Below, piece after piece: positions 30,488 to 39,185 of a stretch of 64,000 nucleotides of DNA. The notes beneath the pieces were generated by a model. That model was not told the DNA's origin. It saw nothing but the letters and a program-made list of their open reading frames with translations, and did not search any database. The position numbers were made by a program, and so were the translations under genes. Where the stretch lies: contig WYBT01000061.1 in the NCBI GenBank assembly GCA_011525785.1, positions 24,845 to 88,844 of the forward strand, given 5' to 3'. How positions within the stretch are numbered: position 1 is the first letter of the stretch; every line of letters starts with the position of its first letter. Origin of the DNA: Planctomycetaceae bacterium. Its GTDB lineage: Bacteria > Planctomycetota > UBA1135 > GCA-002686595.

Positions 30488-31339
30488 TCAGCGCCCCGCG
30501 CGCGCCTCGAGCCACCAACCGGCGCGATGGGCGAGCGCGCGCGAGCGCAGGCGTGAGACGATCGCGCGCCATAGGCGGCGACGCTCGTCGCGCGCGGGCG
30601 CATAGGCGCGCAGGCCCCGGGCGAAGTCGACCCGGCGCAGCTCGAGCGGCTCGCGGCGGCGCCAGGCGTAGCGCACCAATCGCGCGAGGTTGGCGACGCG
30701 CTCGCGCTCGGTGAGCGCGCTGCGCAGCGCCGAGCGATCGAGGTCGAGCAGCCACAGCGTCGCGCGCCCGTCCGCTGTGCGCGTGACGAGCACGTTCTTG
30801 AGGTGCAGGTCGGCGTGCAGGAAGCCGCAGGCGTGGAGCCGGGCCAGCCACGAGCCGAAGTGCTCGAACAGTTGCGCGCGCTCGCGTCGCGCCAGGCGCT
30901 GCGTTAGTTCGGCCTCGAGGTCGCGGCCGCCCTCCACGCGCCGCGTCACCAGGTCGAGGCGCCAGGCGCCCGCGAGCGCGCGGACGGCGCGCGCGGCGAT
31001 CACCTCGGGCGTCGCCAAGCCCAGCGCGCGCAGTCGCTCGCTCAAATGCGCCTCGACGAACGGCCGCTCGGGGTCGAGGAAGCGCCGACCGGTCAGCCAG
31101 CGCAACAGGCCGCCGTGGGTGAAGCGCCGCACGAGGTACGACTCGCCCGGCGCTTGCAGCGCGGCCAAAGGGTTGCGACCGCCCAGTTCGCTGTCGGCGG
31201 CCGCGCCGTCGGAGTCCAGCGCGAAGCCGGTCGAGGCCAGCGCGCGGCGGGCGCTGCGTCGCACTGCGAGCAGCCCGCGCGGGCCCTCGTCGAAGTCGAA
31301 GACCTCGGAGAGGGCCGCACGCAGCGCGGACTCGATCAC
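30488..31339 (-). CDS. Lipopolysaccharide (Kdo/heptose) kinase-like protein
   Basis: 283 residues with the small kinase fold of the KdkA/WaaP (RIO-like) group. Visible: YLVRRFTHGGLLRWLTGRRF at the front (typical of Kdo kinases), RALGLATPEVIA, the catalytic loop FLHADLHLKNVLV (His-Ala-Asp, with Asn) and LLDLDRS for the metal-binding Asp. Members phosphorylate Kdo or heptose of the LPS core on the cytoplasmic face; the exact substrate is inferred. It lies 27 bases downstream of the KptA gene on the same strand and is probably co-transcribed with it. Weakly conserved C-terminal part is Arg-rich. Confidence 0.82.
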   Translation of the reverse strand: MIESALRAALSEVFDFDEGPRGLLAVRRSARRALASTGFALDSDGAAADSELGGRNPLAALQAPGESYLVRRFTHGGLLRWLTGRRFLDPERPFVEAHLSERLRALGLATPEVIAARAVRALAGAWRLDLVTRRVEGGRDLEAELTQRLARRERAQLFEHFGSWLARLHACGFLHADLHLKNVLVTRTADGRATLWLLDLDRSALRSALTERERVANLARLVRYAWRRREPLELRRVDFARGLRAYAPARDERRRLWRAIVSRLRSRALAHRAGWWLEARAGR

Positions 31340-31366
31340 GCGGCTACTCCCCGCCGGCCTTGCGCC

Positions 31367-33097
31367 TCACAGCCCGGCGCCGAAGTCCGACGCGAAGTCG
31401 GACGCGGGCGGCGGCGGGGGCGGCGCAGCGGGACGCTCGCGCACCGGCGGCGCGCTGGGCTTGGGCTTGGCGGGCGCGGGCTCGTCGAAGATGCCCAGGC
31501 CGAAATCGCCGCCCGAGTTTCCACCCGAGTTGCCGCCGGACGAAGCCGGCGCCGCCGCAGCTCGCGGAGCAGGGCGTTCAGGCGGAACCGACTGGGGAGC
31601 GCGTTCGCGCGGAGCGCTGTCGCGGCGCTCGAAGCGTCCGCCGCCTTCGGGGCGCGGCCCACGATCGCGGCGCTCGCCGCGCTCACGACCGCCCCACTCG
31701 CGTCCTCCACCTTCACGTTCTCCGTCGCCCGGACGCCGCTCGCCCTCGCCCGAGCGCCATTCGTCGCGCCCACGCGCTGCTGCGGGCCGCTCGAAGTCCG
31801 GCCGGCTGTCGTCCCGGCGCGGCTCGTCGCGGCGGTTGTCGTCCCGCCGGAGCTCATCGCGCGGCCGCTCGTCGCGGCGGAAGTCATCGCGCGGCCGCTC
31901 ATCGCGGCGGGCGTCGTCGCGCGGGCGGGAATCGCGCCGCGGCTCGTCGCGGCGGAACTCGGGCCGTCCTTCCGAGCGTCCCTCGGGGCGCTGATCGCCG
32001 CGGCCTTCGGGGCGGCTCTCGGAACGGAATTCAGGCCGACCTTCAGGTCGTTCGTCGACGCGCGCAGGGCCGTCGCGCCGCTCGTCGCCGCGGCGACCGC
32101 GGCCGCGGCGCCCCTCGTGACGACCGCCGTCGCCCCGGCCGCCCTCGTTTCGGCCGCCCTCGTTTCGGCCGCCCTCGTTTCGGGCGCCGTCGTCGCGCAC
32201 CGCGACCTCGCGGCGCGCATCGTCACCGCGCGGCTCGTCGCCGCCGGTGTAGTCGCGCGGCGGGGCTTCGCGGCCCGCTTCGGAGCGCCGCGCGTCGTGC
32301 GGCCGGCGCTCGCCCGAGCGCTCGGAGTCCTCGTGGCGCGCGGGGCGGCGCTCGCGCTCGCCGTGCGCAGGCGAGTGGCCAGAGGCATGGCCAGAGGCAT
32401 GGCCAGAAGCATGTCCAGAAGTCTGGCCAGAAGCATGGCCAGCGCCGTGCTCGCGACGCGCGTCAGAACGTCCTCCGCCGTTGCCGCCGCGCGCGCCCGC
32501 GGACCTGCGGGCGGGCCCCTCTTCACCGCGCTCGTCGTAGCCGTCGCTGCCCTGCTCGAGTACTTCGATGTACTCGGTGGGCACGTGCTCGGCCAGGAAC
32601 AGCGCCTTGCGATCGAAGAAGTTGACGCCTTCTTCCCACGCGTCGAGCGCGTAGATGCGCAGCACCGAGTACTCGCGCGCGGCGCGCCGGCCGGCCTCGC
32701 GAGCATCGTCCAGACTCAGCGCCAGGTGCAGGAAGCGACGCCGGCCGCCGCGCAGACCGAACTGCTGCGCGCGCGACAGGTCGCGGGCTTCGATTCCGAC
32801 GTAGAGGAATTCGGGCGGGCGGGCGGGCTCGCCGGGCTCGACGTCGATCGAGTGGCCGTACAGCGCGCGCACCAGTTCCCCAGCGATCTCATAGCGCGGG
32901 CGGTCGCCGGCCTCGACCGCGGCGTGGACATCGGCGGCGTCGACCGGCTCGCCCAGGCGCTCCTGCAGCGCGCGGACCACATCGTCCAGGCGCGCGAAGC
33001 CGTGCCGGTCGAGTTCCAGGTCGAACTTCTCCGGTTGGTGCCGGAGCATGTAAGCGAGTGAGCGCGTGATCCGTTCGATCAGGGCGGGATGCGTCAT
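31367..33097 (-). CDS. kptA: RNA 2'-phosphotransferase (Tpt1/KptA) with very long charged tail
   Basis: 576 residues. Residues 1-182 are a Tpt1/KptA enzyme, which removes a 2'-phosphate from RNA using NAD+. Matches: LRHQPEKFDLELDRHGF (Arg19-His20), RPRYEIAGELVRALYGHS (Arg77, GHS), RRRFLHLALSLDDA and GVNFFDRKALFLAEHVP. The usual LYHGT is LYVGI here, so one normally conserved His is missing. The other ~394 residues form a low-complexity tail: SGHA repeats (SGHASGHASGHASGH), GGRNEGGRNEGG and dozens of RRDE/RPRDD units, ending in a Pro/Ser/Gly-rich piece (GGNSGGNSGGDFG). Such RGG/RD-rich tails often bind RNA or drive condensation. Start ATG 33097 fits the family start (MTHPALIERITRSLAYML). Known bacterial enzymes are ~180 residues, without a tail. 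Confidence 0.88.
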   Translation of the reverse strand: MTHPALIERITRSLAYMLRHQPEKFDLELDRHGFARLDDVVRALQERLGEPVDAADVHAAVEAGDRPRYEIAGELVRALYGHSIDVEPGEPARPPEFLYVGIEARDLSRAQQFGLRGGRRRFLHLALSLDDAREAGRRAAREYSVLRIYALDAWEEGVNFFDRKALFLAEHVPTEYIEVLEQGSDGYDERGEEGPARRSAGARGGNGGGRSDARREHGAGHASGQTSGHASGHASGHASGHSPAHGERERRPARHEDSERSGERRPHDARRSEAGREAPPRDYTGGDEPRGDDARREVAVRDDGARNEGGRNEGGRNEGGRGDGGRHEGRRGRGRRGDERRDGPARVDERPEGRPEFRSESRPEGRGDQRPEGRSEGRPEFRRDEPRRDSRPRDDARRDERPRDDFRRDERPRDELRRDDNRRDEPRRDDSRPDFERPAAARGRDEWRSGEGERRPGDGEREGGGREWGGRERGERRDRGPRPEGGGRFERRDSAPRERAPQSVPPERPAPRAAAAPASSGGNSGGNSGGDFGLGIFDEPAPAKPKPSAPPVRERPAAPPPPPPASDFASDFGAGL

Positions 33098-33756
33098 TTT
33101 CAAGCGTTGCTGCGGTTCGCGCGGGCGGCGGGCGCCGCGCGGCAATGCGGACGAGCCAGTGGTCGGGGGCCTGGGGGGCGCGGCGTTGCGAATGTCGACT
33201 GGCGCGACCTTCGACGCGACGCTCTTGGTGGAGTTCGACCTCGCGCGGCAGTCGGCGCAGCCCGCGAGAGCGTGCGGCGCGGCGGCGAGGTCTCCCGGCG
33301 GCTGGCGCGCTCGTCCGTGGCCCCCAGGGAGGGCGCGAGCGATACGGCGCGTCCGGCGGACCGGAGCGAAAAGTCTATGCGCGGGCGATACGCGCTTCCA
33401 CAAGCGGCCGGCGCGGGCGCAGCGAGACGGCTCGGGTTTCGGCCCGAGCTCGAAGCGTGGCTCGGCCCCTGGCTCAACTCCTCGCTCAACCCCGGCCTCG
33501 GCGCCGAGTCGGCCCTGCTAGCGGCCCGCGCGCGCACTCGCGGGCTCACTCCGAGCGGCGTCCGACTTCGCGCGCGCGACCGGCACGGTCATGCCCTGCA
33601 GGCAGGTAAAGCCCCGGCAGCGAAGTCCTGAAAAGGAGCGCGCTCGCAGCCCCCGCCGCGAGCGCGCGAATTGGCGGGTCCCACACCACCAACTCTCGAC
33701 CCCTCTCTAGGCGCGCGAAACGCACCTTGGAAGGGGTGTTCGATGGGTGCCGACGC
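33098..33756. other. Long intergenic stretch, no convincing gene
   Basis: Open frames exist on both strands but read as Arg/Ala/Gly-rich sequence without motifs, as expected in very GC-rich DNA. Small self-complementary elements are present: gctcggg/cccgagc at 33430-33449 and the 12-base palindrome at 33497-33508. The terminator-like hairpin at 33638-33667 is listed separately. Confidence 0.5.
33628..33667 (-). terminator. Intrinsic-terminator-like hairpin (minus strand)
   Basis: Perfect 10-base arms 33638-33647 / 33658-33667 with a 10-base loop. Read on the minus strand it is followed by tccttttcag. It lies 90 bases beyond the stop of the small gene at 33757-34053, so it probably ends that transcript. 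Confidence 0.6.
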
Positions 33757-34053
33757 TCAGCGCGGCAGTCCCCCGGGCCCCGCGCGCTCGGCGCGCGGAG
33801 AATCCCCGCGGCCGAGAGCAGCGGGCCCAGCAGTCCCGCGCTGCCGCTCGACGGCGGTCGCCTCGTCGATCAGCTCGAAGCCGGCCTGCTGCAGGCCCCC
33901 GAGCATTTGCGCGCCGCCGCGCAAAGACACGGTGAACTGCTCGCCGCTGTCCGCGTCGGTCCAGGCCAGCTTCAAGGAACGGAAGGAACGGCGCGCCGAC
34001 GCAGCGGAGCGAGCGGCGCTTGAAGCAGAACGGGAAGTGGATTCGGGCATCAT
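33757..34053 (-). CDS. Small hypothetical protein
   Basis: 98 residues from the first of two tandem ATGs (34053 and 34050). Ser/Ala/Arg-rich start, then a segment that looks like a real small domain: RSFRSLKLAWTDADSGEQF, TVSLRGGAQMLGGLQQAGFE and LIDEATAVERQ. The last ~25 residues look disordered. No family recognised and no good ribosome-binding site. Support comes from the balanced, non-Arg composition of the middle part and from the terminator-like hairpin downstream on the same strand. The opposite strand has an overlapping open frame that is Pro/Arg/Ser-rich and less likely. Confidence 0.5.
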   Translation of the reverse strand: MMPESTSRSASSAARSAASARRSFRSLKLAWTDADSGEQFTVSLRGGAQMLGGLQQAGFELIDEATAVERQRGTAGPAALGRGDSPRAERAGPGGLPR

Positions 34054-34373
34054 GACGGACTGGTGAGACGTGAGGCTGGATCGGGATCGCTCGCGAAGGG
34101 CTCGCGCGCAGGCGCAACGCGCGACTCGCGGGTGAGTGAATGGGTGCGTCGAAGAACGGGTTGCGGCAGCAAGCGAGCGCCGCACGCGGGGACGGACGAC
34201 GCTCAACGCACGGTTCGGCAGCGCGGCGAGTTGGATTACGCCTGCGAGGCGCAATTCATGCAGTCGATACGAACGGCGCGGCGCAGGGCGCGCGAACACG
34301 ACACCTCGCCAGCACGCAAGCCACTCCAAGGGGCGAGGCCGCAGCGCGGCGAAGGCCCCAAACAAATTCACGT
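34054..34373. other. Intergenic stretch, no gene seen
   Basis: Between the small gene (minus) and the rhodanese gene (minus). Holds the T-rich end of the rhodanese terminator and, by position, the promoter of the small gene. Short open frames on both strands are Arg-rich and not convincing. Confidence 0.45.
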
Positions 34374-34399
34374 GAAGCGCGCAGTTCGCGCGGCGCTTC
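34358..34399 (-). terminator. Intrinsic terminator of the rhodanese transcript
   Basis: Stem 34374-34380 / 34393-34399 (seven pairs, extendable with a bulge) overlapping the stop codon of the rhodanese gene. On the minus strand it is followed by the T-rich acgtgaatttgtttgg. Confidence 0.6.
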
Positions 34400-34718
34400 A
34401 GTAGCGCGGCAGCGCCGGATCGACCTCGCAGGACCAGCGCTCGACGCCGCCCGAGAGGTTCCACACGCGCGCGAAGCCTGCGCGCTCCAGGAACGCGGCC
34501 GCCCGCGCGCTCCGAATGCCGTGGTGGCAGATGCAAACCAGCTCCGCGGCGGGGTCCAATTCCTCGCAGCGCCGTGTGAGCTCACCCAGCGGGATGTGCA
34601 CCACGCCGGGCAGCGCGCAGATGGCGAGTTCCTCGCCCTCGCGAACGTCGAGCAACACCGGGGCCTCGCCGCGCGCCAGTCGCGCAGCGAGTTCCCGCGG
34701 TTCGAGTGAGCCGGGCAC
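34398..34718 (-). CDS. Rhodanese-domain protein (single domain)
   Basis: 106 residues, GTG start at 34718 with GAGG seven bases upstream. A stand-alone rhodanese fold like GlpE/PspE: SLEPRELAARLA, VLLDVREGEELAICALPGVVHIPLGEL, then the active-site loop C64-HHGIRS, and VWNLSGGVERW. Cys64 would carry the persulfide in sulfur transfer. No signal peptide, so cytoplasmic. The gene begins 20 bases after the stop of the phosphodiesterase-like gene, so the two are probably one operon, although a functional link is not obvious. Confidence 0.88.
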   Translation of the reverse strand: MPGSLEPRELAARLARGEAPVLLDVREGEELAICALPGVVHIPLGELTRRCEELDPAAELVCICHHGIRSARAAAFLERAGFARVWNLSGGVERWSCEVDPALPRY

Positions 34719-34738
34719 CGTGGGCCTCGTCGGGCCGC

Positions 34739-37156
34739 TCAGCGCAGCGCGATCGCCGGCCGATCCAAGTCGGCCGGGAGCGGGACCCCCAGCGCCGACA
34801 AGACCGTCGGAGCAATGTGCAGCAGGTCGACGCCGCCGCCCGCCGGAACGTCGCACTTGCGGTTGGAGAAAAAGATGCCGCGCACGAGATCGGGGTCGAG
34901 CGAAACATGACAGCCCGACCACTGCTTGTCGTTGTTGCTCACGAACGGGCCGGGCTTGCCGCCCACGGCGTAGAAGCCGCCGCTCGAGGTCGTCCACGAC
35001 ACGCGGTACGGCGCCGCGAAACCCAGCGTCAGGTCGGCCTCGCGGTCGAGGAACGGCCCGCTGTGGATGTCCTTCACGAGGTCCGCGCTCACGCCGATCT
35101 TCTCGCCGGTCTGCGGGTCGGTCGCCTGCAGGAACTTCTGAGCGATCTCGCGGGACAGCGCCTCGACTTCGCCGGGCGGAACGATGCCCAGGCTCGCAAT
35201 CTGTCCGGCTTCGTTGCGGTAGCCCTGGCCCTGCGCGTTGATGTAAATCGTCCCCAGGCCCAGCGCGTACGCGCGCGTCTGCGACCAATCGACGTAGTTC
35301 GAGAGCATGCTCCCGCCGCTCTTGCCCTCGCGCAGCTTCAAGTAGCCCTCGGCCGCGAGCCAGTTGTTGACGTGCACCTGGCGGCGGAAGCTCTGGAAGC
35401 CGTGGTCGGCGCACAAGAGCAGCGTGTCGCCCGGGCGCAGGTGCTCGTCCATGACCTTGCCGACGATGCGGTCGACCTGCCGGAACGCGGCGGGAATCGC
35501 GTCCTTGAGCTTGATCGTCTCGCCGTAGAACTGCACCTCTCGCGCAGCCTTCACCGGATCGTGCAGCGGGTGCTGCTCGTCGTAGTACTGATACATCATG
35601 TGCTGCACGCGGTCGGCCTCGCTGAAGATGCCGACGAACAGCCGCCAGTCGTTCTTGGCCAGTCCGGCGTAGATCAGCTTCTCGCGCCAGCGCGTGGTGA
35701 ACTCGATGTCCTGAAGGAACGTGACCGCGTCGATCACGTCGTCCTTGAGCGGCTGGGTCAGGCAGGCCCAGCCGATGGTCTCGAACGGGCCGCCGTTCTC
35801 GCGCGCGAGTTCCGCGGAGAACTCCGCAGGCTGGCTGATGGGCTGCCAGAAGGGCGGCTTGGCGGGGTCGATCTCGATCGTGTTCACGAACAGCTCGAAG
35901 GGCGTGCTGTCCGCCGAGTCCGAGAGCGAGACCAGCTTCACGCGCGTGATCGCGTGGGCCTTGAGCAATGGGTTGAGCTCGAAGGTCAGGTGGTACCAGT
36001 CGCTGAACTGACCGACGGCGACGGTCTGTGTGCTCTGGCCGATCGAGATCTCGGCCGCCGCGTCGCCCTTGCGCACGATGCGCATCGGCAGCGTGGTGGG
36101 ACGCTTGAGCTGCTCTTCGAGCTCGCGCTTGCGCTCGTCGAGCTCCATCGACTTCTTGAAGGCCATGTTGGGCTCTTCGTCGATGCGCTTCTCGATCGCC
36201 GCCACCTCCGCCTCGAGCCGCGGCTTCGCCCAGAAGTTGTTGGGGCCGAAGACCTCGGTCTCGATCACGCCCTCGCGTTCGTCGACGCGCAGCTTGAAGC
36301 CGCCCGACCCCGTGTCCGAGCCCGGATCGTCGAGCTTGCGCGCGAAGAACAGCTCGTCGGTCGTGTAGACGTAGAAGCTCATGTAGCTGCCGCGCGCGTC
36401 GGGCACGCCCAGCCCGCACAGCACCTTCGCGTTGGGCGTCGGCGGCCGGTCCCACACCTGCTGACCGTCGTACACGCGCGTCGGCACGCCCGCGGCGGCC
36501 GCCACCTCCCAGAAGGGCGCGGCCTTGAGCGGGTTCTTCACCACCGGAATCGCGTCGGGCAGGTAGCTGCGCATCACGTAGCCGCCCCAGCCCCCCACGC
36601 CAGCCAGCGCCAGCGAGAGGATCCAAGTCGGCCCGGCCGACAGGCGCAGCAGGAGTCCGAACGTGGCGAGGAACACCACCAGCGCGGCGATGGCGATGGT
36701 CAGGCCCAGCCGCAGCGGACTCCAGGTCGGGATAGGCGCGCCGGCCAGGTCCTCGACCTTGATCATCACTCCGTCCTCGGCAAAGCCCTTGGTGGGCATC
36801 GGCGTGCCGTCGGGCAGGAACATGCGCGTGACGAAGCCGGGGATGTTCGTCTTGGCCGGGTTCATGCCGGAGTTGAGCGAAGCCCAGGCCACAGGAGATT
36901 CGGCCGGGTTGGTAGTGCCCAGCGGGGCGAACACGCCGCTCTCGCGCAGGCGCGCGAGGTTCGGCAGCTCTCCGCGGGCCATCATCGCCTCGACCGTGCG
37001 CGCGTCCGCGCCGTCGAAGCCCAGCACGATCACGCGGCCGTCGGCGCCGCTCGAAGCGCCGGCGCGGGCCGCCGGCCCGACCCACAGCGCGAGGATCCAG
37101 GCGAGGAGCAGGGTCAGGCTGGCGGAGCGCGGACGCAGGTGCGGACAGGTCGTCAT
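34739..37156 (-). CDS. Alkaline-phosphatase-superfamily protein (type I phosphodiesterase/nucleotide pyrophosphatase type)
   Basis: 805 residues from ATG 37156, which begins a signal peptide (SLTLLLAWILALWVGPAARA). The fold starts GRVIVLGFDGADARTV with the first metal Asp; PVAWASLNSGMNPAKTNIPGF is the place of the nucleophile (Ser/Thr region), and LLLCADHGFQSFRRQVHVNNWL carries the second metal site Asp-His. A two-helix hydrophobic insert at about residues 145-190 (GLTIAIAALVVFLATFGLLL, ILSLALAGVGGWGG) is unusual and may anchor the enzyme in the membrane. Probably hydrolyses phosphate mono- or diesters outside the cytoplasm; substrate unknown. Upstream 37157-37437 is shared with a divergent gene. 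Confidence 0.85.
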   Translation of the reverse strand: MTTCPHLRPRSASLTLLLAWILALWVGPAARAGASSGADGRVIVLGFDGADARTVEAMMARGELPNLARLRESGVFAPLGTTNPAESPVAWASLNSGMNPAKTNIPGFVTRMFLPDGTPMPTKGFAEDGVMIKVEDLAGAPIPTWSPLRLGLTIAIAALVVFLATFGLLLRLSAGPTWILSLALAGVGGWGGYVMRSYLPDAIPVVKNPLKAAPFWEVAAAAGVPTRVYDGQQVWDRPPTPNAKVLCGLGVPDARGSYMSFYVYTTDELFFARKLDDPGSDTGSGGFKLRVDEREGVIETEVFGPNNFWAKPRLEAEVAAIEKRIDEEPNMAFKKSMELDERKRELEEQLKRPTTLPMRIVRKGDAAAEISIGQSTQTVAVGQFSDWYHLTFELNPLLKAHAITRVKLVSLSDSADSTPFELFVNTIEIDPAKPPFWQPISQPAEFSAELARENGGPFETIGWACLTQPLKDDVIDAVTFLQDIEFTTRWREKLIYAGLAKNDWRLFVGIFSEADRVQHMMYQYYDEQHPLHDPVKAAREVQFYGETIKLKDAIPAAFRQVDRIVGKVMDEHLRPGDTLLLCADHGFQSFRRQVHVNNWLAAEGYLKLREGKSGGSMLSNYVDWSQTRAYALGLGTIYINAQGQGYRNEAGQIASLGIVPPGEVEALSREIAQKFLQATDPQTGEKIGVSADLVKDIHSGPFLDREADLTLGFAAPYRVSWTTSSGGFYAVGGKPGPFVSNNDKQWSGCHVSLDPDLVRGIFFSNRKCDVPAGGGVDLLHIAPTVLSALGVPLPADLDRPAIALR

Positions 37157-37437
37157 CGTTGGGGGATCGGCCGGAGGCTGGGAATCACTTGCGCTGGCCC
37201 AGACTCGGCCGGCGCGGGCGCGCCCCAGGGGTGAGAGACCCGCCGGGCGGCCGGGATGCGGGAGGGTGAATGCGTTGGGGCGGGATGCGGCGGGGCCGCG
37301 GCGTGAAGGCCGCGCTGGGGCGAAAGCCAGCGCCCCGATCCCACGCGACTTGCGGCGCGCGGCTGCGTAGGCTCTGTGGTTCGCCGACCTCGCGCTGGAG
37401 GAAGATCCAGGAAGTCCCGCGTCGGCCCAACCGTCGG

Positions 37438-38532
37438 ATGAGCGTGAAACAGGAGTGGATGGCGAGCGAAGGTAGGCCCCGGTCGCGCGCGCTGTCAACG
37501 CGGCGCGGCGCAGCGAAGTCAGCGGTGCTCGCGATGTTGCTCGCCGCCATTGTCGCGGCGGCGCTGGTGTGGTGGCGCGCGGGCGACGACGACGGCGGCT
37601 CCGCGGCGGCCCAGCCGAGCGCACCGCCCCAGGGGGCGCCGGCGGCGGTCGAAACGCCCTCCAGCGAGCGCCTCGACCGGCCCGACTCGGTGCAGCCCGG
37701 CGATCGGCGCTACCTACCCGAGTTGTTCGATCCGGCGCGCTACGAGGGCGTGGCGCGCCTGGAGATCCTGCTCGACGCCCCGGCCGATTTCCGCGGGCCC
37801 TGGACGCTCTCGCTGGCGCCCTCGAAGGTCATCACCGGCGGCAGTCGCGCGCGGGCCCGCTCGCTCGAGCTGCCGGTCGGAACCACTCGCACCGTGCTCG
37901 ACGACGTGGCGCTGGGCGGCTACGAGATTCGCGCGCTGGCCGAGGGCATGGAGTGCGTGACGCAGTACATCCAGCTGGCCAAGCCCGACGAGCTCGACGT
38001 GGTGCTGCACTTGAAGCTCGTGCCGGCCGGCAACCTCAGCGGGCGCGTGGTCGATCCCGACGGCACGCCGGTGGGCGGGCTGCCGCTGATCGCGCGCCGC
38101 CGCCAGCCCGCGCTGGAGCGCGAGGCCGTGACCGACGCGCAGGGCTACTACGTGTTCGAGCGCCTGCCCGACGGCGACTACGTGCTGGCCGTCGGCTACC
38201 GCGACGCTGCGTTGATCGAGCGCGAGCTGTCGTTCGCTGCGCCCGGCTTCACGATGCCCGACCTCGAAACCCCGCGCATTGCAGCGCTGCACGTGCGCGT
38301 CACCGATGCGCAGAACCAGCCGGTCGAAGGCGCGAAGGTGAGCCTGCTCGGCCTGCTCAGCGGCGCGCGCGAGGCGCGCACGGACGCGAACGGGCTCGCG
38401 CGCCTCGAGCACTGCGTGGGCGGCAACGCCTCGGTGTACGTCGAAGCCGAGGGCCACCAGACCGACTCGCAGCAGATCCACTTCCAGCCCGGCCTCGTCA
38501 CCGAGCACCAGGTGCGAGTCCGCGCACTCTGA
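37438..38532 (+). CDS. Membrane-anchored protein with carboxypeptidase-regulatory-like domains
   Basis: 364 residues, ATG 37438 (an in-frame ATG seven codons later is possible). One N-terminal membrane helix (residues ~29-46, AVLAMLLAAIVAAALVWW) followed by an acidic, Pro-rich linker and three to four beta-sandwich repeats of CarboxypepD_reg type: GNLSGRVVDPDGTPVGGLPLIA ... TDAQGYYVFERLPDGDYVLAV, and RVTDAQNQPVEGAKVSLLGL ... TDANGLARLE. Such domains are structural or binding modules on the outer face of the membrane; no enzyme part is present. Confidence 0.82.
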   Translation: MSVKQEWMASEGRPRSRALSTRRGAAKSAVLAMLLAAIVAAALVWWRAGDDDGGSAAAQPSAPPQGAPAAVETPSSERLDRPDSVQPGDRRYLPELFDPARYEGVARLEILLDAPADFRGPWTLSLAPSKVITGGSRARARSLELPVGTTRTVLDDVALGGYEIRALAEGMECVTQYIQLAKPDELDVVLHLKLVPAGNLSGRVVDPDGTPVGGLPLIARRRQPALEREAVTDAQGYYVFERLPDGDYVLAVGYRDAALIERELSFAAPGFTMPDLETPRIAALHVRVTDAQNQPVEGAKVSLLGLLSGAREARTDANGLARLEHCVGGNASVYVEAEGHQTDSQQIHFQPGLVTEHQVRVRAL

Positions 38533-38638
38533 GCTGAGTCCGAGCCCACCGTCCCCACCCCCCCTGTTGCGCTGGCCGGCGCCTCTCCGACGGCCAAGCC
38601 GACACGCAAGCCCCCTTTCAGCGCCAACGGAGCCTCGT

Positions 38639-39121
38639 GTGCCGTCCCAACCCCTGATCGATTTCGATGCGATGGACCTGTCGCAGATCCTGCGCGACAG
38701 CGCCGAGGTCCGCCGGCTGTGCCCGCAGCGCAACCGCTTCGCCATGCTCGACGCCATCGTCCACAGCGAGGGCGCGGACGGGCTCGTGATCGGCTTCAAG
38801 GATGTCGCCCAGAGCGACTGGTGGGCGCCTGACCACTTCCCCGGCCGCCCGATCTTCCCCGGCGCGCTGCAGATCGAGGGCGCGGCGCAACTGTGCGCGT
38901 ACCACTTCCTCGATTCGCGGCCCCAGATGCAGCACAAGCTCGTGGGCTTCGGCGGCGTGAACGACGCGCGCTTCCGCGGCGTGGTCGCGCCGCCGGCGCG
39001 CCTGTACTTCGCCGCGCGTCCCGTGCGCCTGCGCTCGACCATGTTCACCTACCAGGCGCAGGGCTTCGTCGACGGCAAGCTGGTCATGGAAGCCGAGATC
39101 CTGGGCGTGATCATCGACTGA
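38639..39121 (+). CDS. FabA/FabZ-like hotdog dehydratase
   Basis: 160 residues, GTG start at 38639 preceded by CGGAG. Hotdog fold with the FabZ active-site segment DHFPGRPIFPGALQIEGAAQL: His66 and Glu80 are the expected catalytic pair. FabZ dehydrates 3-hydroxyacyl-ACP in fatty-acid synthesis. Sequence outside this segment is unusual for FabZ (FMLDAI is FAMLDAI, and GFGGVNDARFRGVV is typical), and there is no neighbouring fatty-acid gene, so it may be a secondary paralogue rather than the housekeeping enzyme. Confidence 0.85.
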   Translation: MPSQPLIDFDAMDLSQILRDSAEVRRLCPQRNRFAMLDAIVHSEGADGLVIGFKDVAQSDWWAPDHFPGRPIFPGALQIEGAAQLCAYHFLDSRPQMQHKLVGFGGVNDARFRGVVAPPARLYFAARPVRLRSTMFTYQAQGFVDGKLVMEAEILGVIID

Positions 39122-39185
39122 GCGCGCGCCGCGGTCGTCAGTGCGCGCTGAGTAGACTCTGCTTCCCCCGAGGCTACGACTGCGC

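Noticed and set aside
33089..33631. Possible gene on the + strand opposite the KptA start
   Set aside because: Arg/Ala/Gly-rich with no motif, no ribosome-binding site, and it overlaps the conserved KptA start in antisense.
33671..34066. + strand frame opposite the small 98-residue gene
   Set aside because: Pro/Arg/Ser-rich with no domain-like segment; the minus-strand frame has a more protein-like middle and a downstream terminator.
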